Counted from the first letter of the stretch, positions 34,783 through 43,179 are shown. The stretch is DNA of 64,000 nt from Bradyrhizobium paxllaeri (GCF_001693515.2 NZ_CP042968.1:7720501-7784500), one strand, 5' to 3'. Notes: a model not told the origin generated them from the sequence alone. Numbers and translations are program-made.

Positions 34783-36228
34783 TCAGGTTTCGATCTTCAC
34801 GTACTCGAAATCGCCGGGCTTGTTGTCGATGCCGACCTTCGGCGGCGAGATCCAGGAGGCGTACTGGCCGGCTTCGGTCACCGGCTTCATCAGCGAGGCG
34901 ATGAAGTCGCCATCCTGCGTTGAAGGCAACCATTCGCTCTTGCGTTGGTTCCAGGTGGCGTCGTCAATCAGCACGCCGTCCGGCGTGGCGTTGATGTCCT
35001 TGAACTCGCCGATGTTACGGTGGAACGCAACGTTCGGCAGCGTCAGCTTGTACTGATAGCCGGCGGTCGAAATCACCTTGTTCCAGCGCAGCATGCCCTT
35101 GACGCAATCCTGCGTGTAGTCGTCGCGCAGCCGCATGTTGAGCGCGGTCAGCGCCGGCTCGTCGACCCGCTTGATCACGCCGTCGACCAGCTTCAGCACC
35201 GGATAGGTGGCGTTCTTGAGCTGGTGGTCGTCGTCGATCTGGGTTTCCTTGTAGCGGCCCTTGATGCCGGCATTGAAGGCGTTGGCCGCGTTGGTCGAGA
35301 CTTCCGAACCAAAGAGATCGAGCGACAGCGAATAGTGCAGGTTCAGCTTCTTCTGGATGGTCGGCAGGTCGATCACGCCGAGCGCCCGCACCTTGGCGAT
35401 GTCGGTCGGATCGGTGATGCCGGCTTCCTTCATCGCCTCGCAGGTGCGCTGCACGACGCGGCTGATGCCGGTCTCGCCGACGAACATGTGATGCGCTTCT
35501 TCGGTCAACATGAAGCGGCAGGTGCGCGACAGCGGATCGAAGCCGGACTGCGCCAGCGAGTGCAGCTGCATCTTGCCGTCGCGGTCGGTAAAGTAGGTGA
35601 ACATGAAGAACGACAGCCAGTCCGGCGTCGCCTCGTTGAAGGCGCCGAGCATGCGCGGCGAGTCCGCATCGCCCGAGCGGCGGCGCAACAAATCGTCGGC
35701 TTCCTCGCGGCCGTCGCGGCCGAAATATTTCTGCAGCAGATAGACCATCGCCCAGAGATGGCGGCCTTCCTCGACATTGACCTGGAACAGGTTGCGCAAA
35801 TCGTAGAGCGAGGGCGCGGTCTTGCCGAGATGGCGCTGCTGCTCGACAGAAGCGGGCTCGGTGTCGCCCTGGATCACGATCAGGCGGCGCAGCGTGGCGC
35901 GGTGCTCGCCGGGGACTTCCTGCCAGGCCGGCTTGCCGTAATTCTCGCCGAAGGGAATGACGCGGTTCTCTTCCTGCGGCGCCAGCAAGATGCCCCAGCG
36001 ATATTCCGGCATCTTGACGTAATCGAACTTGGCCCAGCCGCGCGGATCGACCGAATAGGCGGTGCGCAAGTAAACCAGCGACTGCTGGAAGCCTTCCGGC
36101 CCCATGTCGCCCCACCAGTCCATGTAACCGGGATGCCAGCCCTCCAGGGCTTTAAGCACCTGGCGGTCTTCGCTGAGATTGACGTTGTTCGGAATCTTGG
36201 TCGAATAGTCGACGTTCATGTAATTCAT
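34783..36228 (-). CDS. boxB: Benzoyl-CoA 2,3-epoxidase, oxygenase subunit BoxB
   Basis: The diiron oxygenase that epoxidises benzoyl-CoA in the aerobic CoA-dependent benzoate pathway. The 481-residue protein has the usual length and signature sequence (MNYMNVDYSTKIPNNVNL at the start). Diiron ligand motifs are seen in NVEEGRHLWAMVYLLQKYFG (ExxH) and FMLTEEAHHMFVGETGI (EExxH-type). LNMRLRDDYTQDCVKGMLRWN and YQYKLTLPN are also conserved. It needs electrons from BoxA, which is not in the window. boxC lies upstream on the same strand. Confidence 0.95.
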   Translation of the reverse strand: MNYMNVDYSTKIPNNVNLSEDRQVLKALEGWHPGYMDWWGDMGPEGFQQSLVYLRTAYSVDPRGWAKFDYVKMPEYRWGILLAPQEENRVIPFGENYGKPAWQEVPGEHRATLRRLIVIQGDTEPASVEQQRHLGKTAPSLYDLRNLFQVNVEEGRHLWAMVYLLQKYFGRDGREEADDLLRRRSGDADSPRMLGAFNEATPDWLSFFMFTYFTDRDGKMQLHSLAQSGFDPLSRTCRFMLTEEAHHMFVGETGISRVVQRTCEAMKEAGITDPTDIAKVRALGVIDLPTIQKKLNLHYSLSLDLFGSEVSTNAANAFNAGIKGRYKETQIDDDHQLKNATYPVLKLVDGVIKRVDEPALTALNMRLRDDYTQDCVKGMLRWNKVISTAGYQYKLTLPNVAFHRNIGEFKDINATPDGVLIDDATWNQRKSEWLPSTQDGDFIASLMKPVTEAGQYASWISPPKVGIDNKPGDFEYVKIET

Positions 36229-36250
36229 CGCCGTACTCCTTTATGGCTCT

Positions 36251-36354
36251 CGTGTCCCGGGACGCGATGCGAGGCGAAACGATGCGCCGCAGATCTGGGA
36301 CCTGTTAAGGTTCTGCGGGCCGCGCCACCAGCGCCGCACGGCGCCCGGGACACG
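36251..36354. repeat. Inverted repeat in boxC-boxB interval
   Basis: CGTGTCCCGGG (36251-36261) pairs with CCCGGGACACG (36344-36354), enclosing a partly palindromic centre. It occupies most of the 129-base gap between boxC and boxB and could affect how much boxB is expressed from the boxC transcript. Confidence 0.75.
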
Positions 36355-36357
36355 AAA

Positions 36358-38046
36358 TCAAACCCGCGTCATGTCGAATTGCGCCTTCTGGCCGGTGCCG
36401 TAACGGCGTAGCGCGCCGTCTTCGCCGACCGCATTGGGGCGCTGGAAGATCCAGTTCTGCCACGCTGTGAGGCGCGAGAAGATTTTTGATTCCATGGTCT
36501 CTGGCCCGACGAAGCGCAAATTGGCTTCCATGCCGGTGAGGCCGTCGGGCGAGAACGACGTGCGCTCCTCCAGGAACACGCGCACCTCGTCGTCCCAATC
36601 GATGTCGTCGAGCGCGAAGGTGACGAGGCCGAGTTCTTCTGCCTCTTCCGCATCGAGCGCCTTGCCGATGGCGCCTTGCGCGCGCTCCAGATCGGACGGA
36701 TCGGCCTGGAATCGCGATTGCAACCGGGTCAGGCCGTGGCTCATCGGATAGGGGCCGAAATTCATTGAGGTCAACTGGATCGCGGGCGGCGGACGGTTGT
36801 CGCCCTGCCGCGAGCCGATCAGCATGTAGGAGCGGTCGGCGGCGAACACGAGTTCGGCCAGCGTGCCGGCGAAGCAGGAGCCGGGCTCGACCAGCGTCAC
36901 CAGCGTGCGCGAGGTGACGTCGATGCGCTTGAGCACCCGCTTCCAGTAGTGCCTGATCTCGTTGACCAGCCAGTGCGCCTTGTTGGCGTCGAGGAAGGCG
37001 TCGCAGGCAACGATATTGGCGGGATCGCCATGGCTCTTGAACACCAGCATCGCGATTTCGAGTTCGTTGATGCGCAAATGCAGGATCGCGTCATCAAGCT
37101 CGCGCGCCACCTGCAGCGGCCAGAACGCAGCGCCCTGCCCGATCAGGCCGTCGATATCGGCGGGAGGAGCCGCTTCCGGCGCCTTGATCGAGATGGTTGC
37201 GATCCGCGCAGGGCGGTCGATATCGACGCTGACGAAGCCGTAGCGGATGCCGGCCTCGTCGATGGTGCGGTTGAGCGGCGCGAGCGTGATGCCCTTGCCG
37301 GTGCCGTTGCGCTTCGAGGCGGCGGCGAGTTCCTTGGCGCGCTCGGCGACCTTGGCTTCCAGCTTGCTGTTCGGCGCGATCTCGTCGACGAGGCGCCATG
37401 CGACGGCACGCTTGCCCTTGATGCCTTCCTCGATGGTGCAGAAGAAGTCGGCATGGTCGCGGCGCACCTTGCGCTTGTCGACCACGCGCGTCAGGCCGCC
37501 GGTGCCCGGCAGCACCGCGAGCAGCGGCACTTCCGGCAGCGCGACTGCGGCAGCGCCGTCGTCGGCCATGATGATGTGATCGGTCGCGAGCGCCAGCTCA
37601 TAGCCGCCGCCGGCCGCGGTGCCGTTGACGACGGTGATGAAGCGCTGGCCGGAATTCTCAGATGAATCTTCCAGGCCGTTGCGGGTCTCGTTGGTGAATT
37701 TGCAGAAGTTGACCTTGTGCGCGTGGGTCGCGCCGGCCAGCATGCGGATGTTGGCGCCGGCGCAGAACACGCGGTTCTTGCCGGAGCGCATCACCACGAC
37801 CTTCACCTCGGGATGCTCGAAGCGCAGCCGCTGCACGGCGTCCGCCAGTTCGATATCGACGCCGAGATCGTAGGAATTCAGCTTGAGCTGATAGCCCTCG
37901 AACAGCCCGGCGTTCTCGTCGACGTCCATGGTAAGCGTCGCGACATCGCCTTCGATCGCCAGCTTCCAGTGGCGGTAGCGCGACGGTTCGGTTTGAAAAT
38001 CGATGTATTTCGCGCCGCCTGCGAGGACGCGATCTTCACCGGCCAT
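36358..38046 (-). CDS. boxC: 2,3-epoxybenzoyl-CoA dihydrolase BoxC
   Basis: Opens and hydrolyses the epoxide ring of benzoyl-CoA to a semialdehyde acyl-CoA plus formate. The 562-residue protein is built of two crotonase-type folds. The first half has VVVMRSGKNRVFCAGANIRMLAG and FITVVNGTAAGGGYELALATDHI (oxyanion-hole region), then LPEVPLLAVLPGTGGLTRVVDKRKV. The second has LVEPGSCFAGTLAELVFAADRSYML. The ATG at 38046 follows GAGGGTGG and is preferred over 38097, which would overlap the operator palindrome. boxB follows it. Confidence 0.94.
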   Translation of the reverse strand: MAGEDRVLAGGAKYIDFQTEPSRYRHWKLAIEGDVATLTMDVDENAGLFEGYQLKLNSYDLGVDIELADAVQRLRFEHPEVKVVVMRSGKNRVFCAGANIRMLAGATHAHKVNFCKFTNETRNGLEDSSENSGQRFITVVNGTAAGGGYELALATDHIIMADDGAAAVALPEVPLLAVLPGTGGLTRVVDKRKVRRDHADFFCTIEEGIKGKRAVAWRLVDEIAPNSKLEAKVAERAKELAAASKRNGTGKGITLAPLNRTIDEAGIRYGFVSVDIDRPARIATISIKAPEAAPPADIDGLIGQGAAFWPLQVARELDDAILHLRINELEIAMLVFKSHGDPANIVACDAFLDANKAHWLVNEIRHYWKRVLKRIDVTSRTLVTLVEPGSCFAGTLAELVFAADRSYMLIGSRQGDNRPPPAIQLTSMNFGPYPMSHGLTRLQSRFQADPSDLERAQGAIGKALDAEEAEELGLVTFALDDIDWDDEVRVFLEERTSFSPDGLTGMEANLRFVGPETMESKIFSRLTAWQNWIFQRPNAVGEDGALRRYGTGQKAQFDMTRV

Positions 38047-38091
38047 GAGCCACCCTCTGTCGTTTTCTCGAAATGTTGTCTGGTTCGTTGC

Positions 38092-38107
38092 ATGCACAAT
38101 AGTGCAT
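38092..38107. promoter_or_regulatory. TGCA-N6-TGCA palindrome, candidate BoxR operator
   Basis: ATGCAC-AATA-GTGCAT, within TGCACAATAGTGCA, is a perfect inverted repeat about 45 bases before the boxC start. BzdR/BoxR regulators of benzoate pathways are reported to bind TGCA-N6-TGCA-type sites, and a BoxR gene lies at 41251. A second repeat, GAACATG-N10-CATGTTC, lies at about 38138-38161. Confidence 0.65.
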
Positions 38108-38153
38108 GTTTTTGATTGAGTCTAGCCTAAAATGCCAGAACATGCATTTTGTT

Positions 38154-38672
38154 TCATGTTCGGCCCGTGACCGCAAAGGTCACCCAGTCGGCCTTGGCGA
38201 GCTGCGGCCGCCCCAGTCTGTCCTTGATGACGGCCGCCAGGGCCGCGGCCGGAAAGCAATCGGCAAAGCCGTCGCCGCCGGCATGGCGCAGGCCCAGCGC
38301 CTCGAGTTCGACGAGCGCCTCCCCCAGCATCCGCGCCGCGACGTGCGGCTTCTGCATGCGCAGCCGCAAGTTCGCGGTCGCGATCAGGATGCAGGCGCGC
38401 AGCAGAATTCGCTCGCGGCCGCCCTGCGGTGCTGCGGCCCACACCGCTTCCAGGATTTCCTGCGCCTCCCAGAAATAGCCGCGGTCGTTGAGCGTGATGC
38501 CGTAACGCAGCGCCGGATGCCGCGCCGGCACGTAGCCGCCGAAGCGTGGCGGCACCAGCGCTGCGATCTGCCTCAGCGTTTCGTAGTCGGCGTTCGCAGC
38601 GGCTGGGTCGCCCGGCACATAGGCCCAGCGCGGCAACGGAAGATTACCTGTGCCTGAGGGCTGCGTCGTCAT
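38154..38672 (-). CDS. DUF309 domain protein
   Basis: A 172-residue helical protein. The DUF309 signature is seen as HPALRYGITLNDRGYFWEAQEILEAVW, followed by ILLRACILIATANLRLRMQ. The family has no established activity. The N-terminal 40 residues contain LPRWAYVPGDPAAANADYETL. It is placed between boxC and an alpha/beta hydrolase on the same strand, as part of the benzoate run, and its stop lies within the putative operator region of boxC. Confidence 0.82.
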   Translation of the reverse strand: MTTQPSGTGNLPLPRWAYVPGDPAAANADYETLRQIAALVPPRFGGYVPARHPALRYGITLNDRGYFWEAQEILEAVWAAAPQGGRERILLRACILIATANLRLRMQKPHVAARMLGEALVELEALGLRHAGGDGFADCFPAAALAAVIKDRLGRPQLAKADWVTFAVTGRT

Positions 38673-38702
38673 CGGGGCCCGGTCCCGGAACGCGCATGAG
38701 CG

Positions 38703-39521
38703 TTACGCGGCCCGCCCCTGCGAACCGTTTTCGAGCTGCAACACCGCCTTTGCGAAATCCGAAATCGCATCGAGCGTCGCCTCCGGCGCTTCGCGATGCG
38801 GCTGATGTCCGGCACCCGGGATCACAGTCACATCGACCGGACAGTAGCACTCTTCCTGCGCGATCTCGACCTGGCGCATGGTTCCGTACTGGTCGTCGAC
38901 GCCTTGCAGGATCGCCACGGGTACGCGGATATAGGCGAGGTATTCGGAAATATCCCAGTTGCGGAAATCCGGATCAAGCCAGGCGCCGTTCCAGCCATAG
39001 AAGGCGTTGTCGACGTGCCGGTGCCAGCGCGACAGCTTCCCCTTCAGGCTCGTGGTTTCGTAGGCGGTGCGGATCTCTGCGATCGAGGCGACCGAAATAT
39101 CCTCGACGAGGAAATGCGGCGCGATCAGCGCAAGGCCCTGCACGCGGTGATCCTGATGCGAGCCGGTATAGATCGCCGCGATCGAGGCGCCGTCGGAATG
39201 ACCGAGCAGGAGGCCGCGGCGGAAGCCGATCTTGGCGAGCAGTTTCGGCAGCACATCGAGCGCCTCGACATGCATGTAGTCGAGCGGCCGCGGCAGTTTT
39301 ACAGGCGTCGATGCGCCGTAGCCCGCGCGCGAATAGGCGAACACGCCCGCCCCGGTCGCGGCCTGTAGCTTTTCTGGAAAGTCGCCCCACAGCCCGGCCG
39401 AGCCGAGGCCTTCATGCAGCATCACAATCGTTGGCGCGCTCTCGGGCGACGGGCCGATCATGCGGTATTCGAGATGGGAAGCGCCGATCGTGAGGAAGCC
39501 CGAGGGGGTAAGGGTTGTCAT
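38703..39521 (-). CDS. Alpha/beta hydrolase in the benzoate cluster
   Basis: A 272-residue alpha/beta hydrolase. The nucleophile elbow is LLLGHSDGASIA (about Ser109), with an oxyanion HEGLGS segment (IVMLHEGLGSAGLW) and a C-terminal GAGHQPHREAP carrying the catalytic His. PVAILQGVDDQYG supplies the acidic region. In this setting it may be a thioesterase or ring-product hydrolase that rescues CoA or handles dead-end acyl-CoAs, but that is inference. The ATG at 39521 with GGA 8 bases upstream is preferred to 39545. The gap to the ligase gene holds a repeat. Confidence 0.85.
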   Translation of the reverse strand: MTTLTPSGFLTIGASHLEYRMIGPSPESAPTIVMLHEGLGSAGLWGDFPEKLQAATGAGVFAYSRAGYGASTPVKLPRPLDYMHVEALDVLPKLLAKIGFRRGLLLGHSDGASIAAIYTGSHQDHRVQGLALIAPHFLVEDISVASIAEIRTAYETTSLKGKLSRWHRHVDNAFYGWNGAWLDPDFRNWDISEYLAYIRVPVAILQGVDDQYGTMRQVEIAQEECYCPVDVTVIPGAGHQPHREAPEATLDAISDFAKAVLQLENGSQGRAA

Positions 39522-39540
39522 GTGTATTTCCGTCCACTCC

Positions 39541-39621
39541 GTCATTCCGGACAGGTCGCGAAGCGAGCTGATCCGGAATCTCGAGATTCCGGGTTCGCGC
39601 TAACGCGCGCCCCGGAATGAC
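39541..39621. repeat. Inverted repeat between hydrolase and benzoate-CoA ligase genes
   Basis: GTCATTCCGGACAGGTCGCG at the left and GCGCGCCCCGGAATGAC at the right, with an inner CCGGAATCTCGAGATTCCGG palindrome. It overlaps the start region of the hydrolase gene's transcript. It is related to the repeat at 3995-4034. Confidence 0.7.
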
Positions 39622-39625
39622 GACG

Positions 39626-41170
39626 TCAATTATGTTCGCGCAGCTTGAACCGCTGAATCTTGCCTGTCGCCGTCTTCGGCAAACTGTCCACCACGTCGAT
39701 CCAGCGCGGATATTTCCACGCGCCGATCTTCTGCTTGACGTGCTCCTTCAGCACCTCGTGCAGATCATCGGTCTTGGCGCCGGGCCGCAATACGACAAAG
39801 GCCTTCGGCTTCAACAATCCTTCCGGATCGGATTCGGGCACGACGGCGGCCTCAAGCACCGCCGGATGGGTGATCAGCGCGCTCTCGACCTCGAATGGGG
39901 AGACCCAGATGCCGGAGACCTTGAACATGTCGTCGGCGCGGCCGCAGAAGGTGTAACGGCCATCGGCATCGCGAATGTATTTGTCGCCGGTGCGGGTCCA
40001 GTGGCCCTCGAAGGTCGAACGGCTCTTGGCGCGCTGGTTCCAGTAGCCCTCGCCGGCGGAGGGCGCGTCGACCAGCAATTCGCCCACTTCGCCGTCAGGC
40101 ACCTCGGCGCCCGCTTCATTGACCAGCCGCACCTTGTAGCCGGGCACGGGACGCCCCGAGGAGCCGTATTTGATATCGTCGGGCGCGTTGGACAGGAAGA
40201 TGTGCAACAGCTCGGTCGAGCCAACGCCGTCGAGAATGTCGACGCCGAACCGTGCCTTCCAGGCGTTACCGACGGACTCCGGCAGTGCCTCTCCGGCGGA
40301 GGTGCAGACGCGCAGACGCGTGCCGGCGCGGGCATCCTTCACCGTCTCGTCGTTGAGCATCGCGGCGAACAGCGTCGGTACGCCATAGAAGATGGTCGGA
40401 TTATACTTGTTCATCAGCGCGAACATCGCGGTCGGCGTCGGCCGTTCCGTGTGCAGCACCGTCGAGGCGCCGACCGACATCGGGAACGTCAGCGCATTGC
40501 CGAGGCCATAGGCGAAGAACAGTTTTGCCGCCGAGAGGCAGACATCGTTTTCGCGAATGCCGAGCACCTGTCTGGCGTAGGTATCGGCGGTGGCGGCGAG
40601 ATTGGCATGCAGATGGCGCACGCCCTTCGGCATGCCGGTCGAGCCGGAGGAATAGAGCCAGAATGCGGGCTCGTCCGGATGCGTCGCGGCGGTTGCGAAT
40701 GTATCGCTCTCGCGCGCCAATTCATCGGAGAGTTTCTTGTGGCCGTGGGCATCCTTGCCCGACACGACGATGTGTTCGAGATCCGGCATCCGAGCGACGA
40801 CGTCTTTCACGACCGGCAGCAGCGCTTCGGAGACGAACAGCACGCGGGCGCGGCAATCCCCGAGAATGTAGGCATACTGCTCCGAGGTCAGCAGCGTGTT
40901 GAGCGGCACCGGCACGATTCCGGCGCGGATGGCGCCGAGGAACACGCACGGGAAGTCCACCGTATCCAGCATGATCATCGCCACGCGCTCTTCGCGACGG
41001 ACGCCGAGCCGGCGCAGCATATTGGCGACACGGCGGGTCTGCCGCTGCAGATCGCCATAGGTGAGCTCGGTGACGGTGTCGGTGAAGGCGAGCTTGGCCC
41101 CGCGCCCCTCCTCGACATTGCGGTCGAGCAACCAGGTCACCGCATTGTACGAACCGGACGTGCCGCTCAC
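39626..41170 (-). CDS. bclA: Benzoate-CoA ligase family protein
   Basis: Activates benzoate to benzoyl-CoA with ATP. The 514-residue protein is an ANL-superfamily enzyme with FWLYSSGSTGMPKGVRH (P-loop motif), a FFAYGLGNALTFPM hinge typical of benzoate ligases, ILDGVGSTELLHIF, TGDKYIRDADGRYTFCGRADD and the catalytic-lysine end PKTATGKIQRFKLRE. It starts with GTG at 41170 after GGGGAG. It is the first gene of the benzoate run, divergent from boxR, with a GAATTATAATTC palindrome between them. 4-Hydroxybenzoate or similar acids are possible alternatives. Confidence 0.92.
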   Translation of the reverse strand: MSGTSGSYNAVTWLLDRNVEEGRGAKLAFTDTVTELTYGDLQRQTRRVANMLRRLGVRREERVAMIMLDTVDFPCVFLGAIRAGIVPVPLNTLLTSEQYAYILGDCRARVLFVSEALLPVVKDVVARMPDLEHIVVSGKDAHGHKKLSDELARESDTFATAATHPDEPAFWLYSSGSTGMPKGVRHLHANLAATADTYARQVLGIRENDVCLSAAKLFFAYGLGNALTFPMSVGASTVLHTERPTPTAMFALMNKYNPTIFYGVPTLFAAMLNDETVKDARAGTRLRVCTSAGEALPESVGNAWKARFGVDILDGVGSTELLHIFLSNAPDDIKYGSSGRPVPGYKVRLVNEAGAEVPDGEVGELLVDAPSAGEGYWNQRAKSRSTFEGHWTRTGDKYIRDADGRYTFCGRADDMFKVSGIWVSPFEVESALITHPAVLEAAVVPESDPEGLLKPKAFVVLRPGAKTDDLHEVLKEHVKQKIGAWKYPRWIDVVDSLPKTATGKIQRFKLREHN

Positions 41171-41193
41171 GACGCTTCTCCCCTCAGTTTTTA

Positions 41194-41205
41194 GAATTAT
41201 AATTC
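41194..41205. promoter_or_regulatory. Palindrome between bclA and boxR
   Basis: GAATTATAATTC is a perfect 12-base palindrome in the short divergent promoter region, 24 bases from the bclA GTG. It could be an operator or simply the AT-rich -10 region of divergent promoters. Confidence 0.45.
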
Positions 41206-41250
41206 ATACAAAGACACCGGCAACGCTTGCTGTCAATCCTCATCGGCATT

Positions 41251-42201
41251 ATGTTTCCGAAATCCGTTCACCCGCAGGTAAAGCCGAACGAGGAAATGAC
41301 CGAGGCCAGCGCCCCCGAATCCGGCTTTCTCGAACAGCTCGGCCAGCGTGTGCGCACCATGCGCGCCCTTCGCGGCATGTCGCGCAAAGTGCTCGCCAAG
41401 GTTTCAGGAATTTCCGAGCGCTACATCGCCCAGCTCGAAAGCGGCAAGGGCAATGTCTCGATCGTGCTGCTGCGGCGCGTGTCAAACGCGATGGGCGCGC
41501 ATCTCGAGGACATGATTCCTTCCGCCGAGCCCACGCCGGACTGGGCGATCATTCGCGATCTCCTGCGCAAGGCGACGCCGGCCCAGATCGCGCAAGCCAA
41601 GGATGCGCTGGCCGGCGGCGGCATCGCGGCGCAGCGGCGGATCAGCTTTGCCGGCATCGCCCTGATCGGCCTGCGCGGCGCCGGCAAATCCACCCTCGGC
41701 AGGATGCTGGCGAAGAAGATCGGCTGGAAATTCGTCGAGCTCAACAAGGAGGTCGAGGCGCAGAACGGCTTGTCGGTCGCCGAGATCATCGCGCTCTACG
41801 GCCAGGAAGGCTTTCGCCGCATGGAGCAGGCGGCGCTCTCGCAATTGCTGGCGCGCAAGGAGCTGATGGTGCTGGCGACCGGCGGCGGCATCGTCTCCGA
41901 GCCGCTCACATTCGACCTGATCCTGTCGTCGTTCTACACCATCTGGCTCAAGGCCGAGCCGGAAGAGCACATGGCCCGCGTCCGCGGCCAGGGCGATCTG
42001 CGCCCGATGGCGGACGATCGCTCGGCGATGGCGGAATTGCGCAATATCCTGATCAGCCGCGAGCCGCTCTATGCGCGTGCGTCAGCCGTGGTCGATACCG
42101 CGGGCCTTTCCGTCGATGTGGCGGCGACGCGGCTCAGCGACGCGGTAGCGCCGGTGCTGCACGACAAGCACGCGTTCGGGCTGCGCAGCGCGGTCTCCTG
42201 A
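41251..42201 (+). CDS. boxR: BoxR family transcriptional regulator (XRE plus shikimate-kinase-like domain)
   Basis: A benzoyl-CoA-responsive repressor of the BzdR/BoxR type. The protein has an XRE helix-turn-helix (LGQRVRTMRALRGMSRKVLAKVSGISERYIAQLESGKG, about residues 30-67), a linker, and a shikimate-kinase-like domain with Walker A GLRGAGKSTLG (about 140-150) and GFRRMEQAAL. The kinase domain binds the CoA effector in the family and is not thought to phosphorylate. The start is uncertain: ATG 41251 (316 residues), ATG 41296 or TTG 41227; ribosome sites are poor for all. Divergent from bclA. Confidence 0.92.
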   Translation: MFPKSVHPQVKPNEEMTEASAPESGFLEQLGQRVRTMRALRGMSRKVLAKVSGISERYIAQLESGKGNVSIVLLRRVSNAMGAHLEDMIPSAEPTPDWAIIRDLLRKATPAQIAQAKDALAGGGIAAQRRISFAGIALIGLRGAGKSTLGRMLAKKIGWKFVELNKEVEAQNGLSVAEIIALYGQEGFRRMEQAALSQLLARKELMVLATGGGIVSEPLTFDLILSSFYTIWLKAEPEEHMARVRGQGDLRPMADDRSAMAELRNILISREPLYARASAVVDTAGLSVDVAATRLSDAVAPVLHDKHAFGLRSAVS

Positions 42202-42374
42202 TCTTTCTGCGAAAGCGCCAGCTGCAAGGCCTGATTTCCGGGCGTGCGGCGGCTCGACGGTTGCAACCCGAACCGGGCGCCACCATTAACCCTTATACAA
42301 GTTCCATGCGAGCGCCGGCTACAATACACCCTGAAGGAGTGTTACTAACGCGTTAATCGCATGGAGGACAAATC

Positions 42375-42734
42375 GTGCTGGAGCGCCGTCAACACCCGAG
42401 AGGCCGCGTCTATTACGGCGGAATGATCGCGTTCAACGCGCGCAACTCGACGCTCGACTGCATCGTGCGCAATTTCAGCCAGGGCGGCGCGAAGATCGAA
42501 TTCGAGAATTCGACCATCTTGCCCGACCAGATCGATTTCGAAATCGTGCGCCGGGGGCTCTCCTGCTTCGCCCGCCCCGTCTGGCGCGATCACAACACGG
42601 CGGGCCTGATGTTCTGCGGCGAGCACGACATGAGCAGCGTTATTCCGCTGGAATGGGCGCGCAAGCTCCGCGCCAGCGAGCGGTCGAACCGGCGGCTGAA
42701 GTCGCGGCTCAATCAGCTTCTGAACGAGTTCTAG
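42375..42734 (+). CDS. PilZ domain protein
   Basis: A 119-residue single PilZ domain, a cyclic-di-GMP-binding module. The first motif RRQHPR (RxxxR type) is at residues 4-9, and DCIVRNFSQGGAKIEF matches the D/NxSxxG motif. The C-terminal tail is a basic helix (RKLRASERSNRRLKSRLNQ). A GTG start at 42375 with GGAGGA upstream is well supported. It lies 5 bases before a small membrane protein gene, so the two may be cotranscribed. The target is unknown. Confidence 0.85.
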   Translation: MLERRQHPRGRVYYGGMIAFNARNSTLDCIVRNFSQGGAKIEFENSTILPDQIDFEIVRRGLSCFARPVWRDHNTAGLMFCGEHDMSSVIPLEWARKLRASERSNRRLKSRLNQLLNEF

Positions 42735-42739
42735 ACCAC

Positions 42740-42964
42740 ATGAGCAGCGTTGAAGGCGAAGACGCCCTTCTCGCCGCGGCGAAGACGCCGAAAGTCCGGC
42801 GGCGCAAGCTGCGCGCGATATTGCTGGCGTTGGTGACGCAATACGCGATTGTCGCAACGGTTGTCGGCCTGTCGCTCGCGGCGATGCTGCGCTACCTGGT
42901 GACGCCGCAGATCGTCGCCAAGTTCGAAGCGATCGAAGCCGCACTCAAGCGCTTGCCGCCTTGA
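42740..42964 (+). CDS. Small single-pass membrane protein
   Basis: A 74-residue protein beginning MSSVEGEDALLAAAKTPKVR, followed by a basic patch (RRRKLRAILL) and one membrane segment (LALVTQYAIVATVVGLSLAAMLRYLV). A short amphipathic tail ends the protein. It starts 5 bases after the PilZ gene stop, but without a strong ribosome site. No family recognised. Confidence 0.6.
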   Translation: MSSVEGEDALLAAAKTPKVRRRKLRAILLALVTQYAIVATVVGLSLAAMLRYLVTPQIVAKFEAIEAALKRLPP

Positions 42965-42989
42965 GGCTCAGTCGCGATACTGAGTGCGC

Positions 42990-43080
42990 ATGAAACTGCT
43001 TTTCGTCCATGGCGCGCCGGCGGGCTGAACGTTAGAGCGCAGGTCGAGCAGCATGTTCGCCTGGTCGCCGCCATCCCAAG
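42990..43080 (+). pseudogene. Remnant of a P-loop NTPase gene 5' end
   Basis: An ATG at 42990 starts MKLLFVHGAPAG and then stops at 43026-43028. The sequence matches the first residues of small ATP/GTP-binding proteins that continue after HGAPA into a GK(L/S)T P-loop. After the stop, no frame restores the domain, and family B repeat 2 follows at 43091. I read it as the remaining start of a deleted gene; chance similarity is possible over so few residues. Confidence 0.35.
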
Positions 43081-43090
43081 GCGCCAACCC

Positions 43091-43174
43091 CGTCATTGCG
43101 AGGAGCAAAGCGACGAAGCAATCCATGCCACAGCAAGCGGTGAAATGGATTGCTTCGCTTCGCTCGCAATGACG
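43091..43174. repeat. Family B intergenic inverted repeat, copy 2
   Basis: CGTCATTGCGAGGAGCAAAG and GAAGCAATCCATG at the left mirror ATGGATTGCTTCGCTTCGCT and CGCAATGACG at the right. It lies just before the 3' end of the GNAT gene. Confidence 0.85.
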
Positions 43175-43179
43175 ACGCC

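Noticed and set aside
34945..36411. 488-residue plus-strand frame opposite boxB
   Set aside because: Shadow of boxB, with no recognisable protein features.
39617..41194. 525-residue plus-strand frame opposite benzoate-CoA ligase
   Set aside because: Exactly covers the ligase gene on the other strand and has shadow composition.
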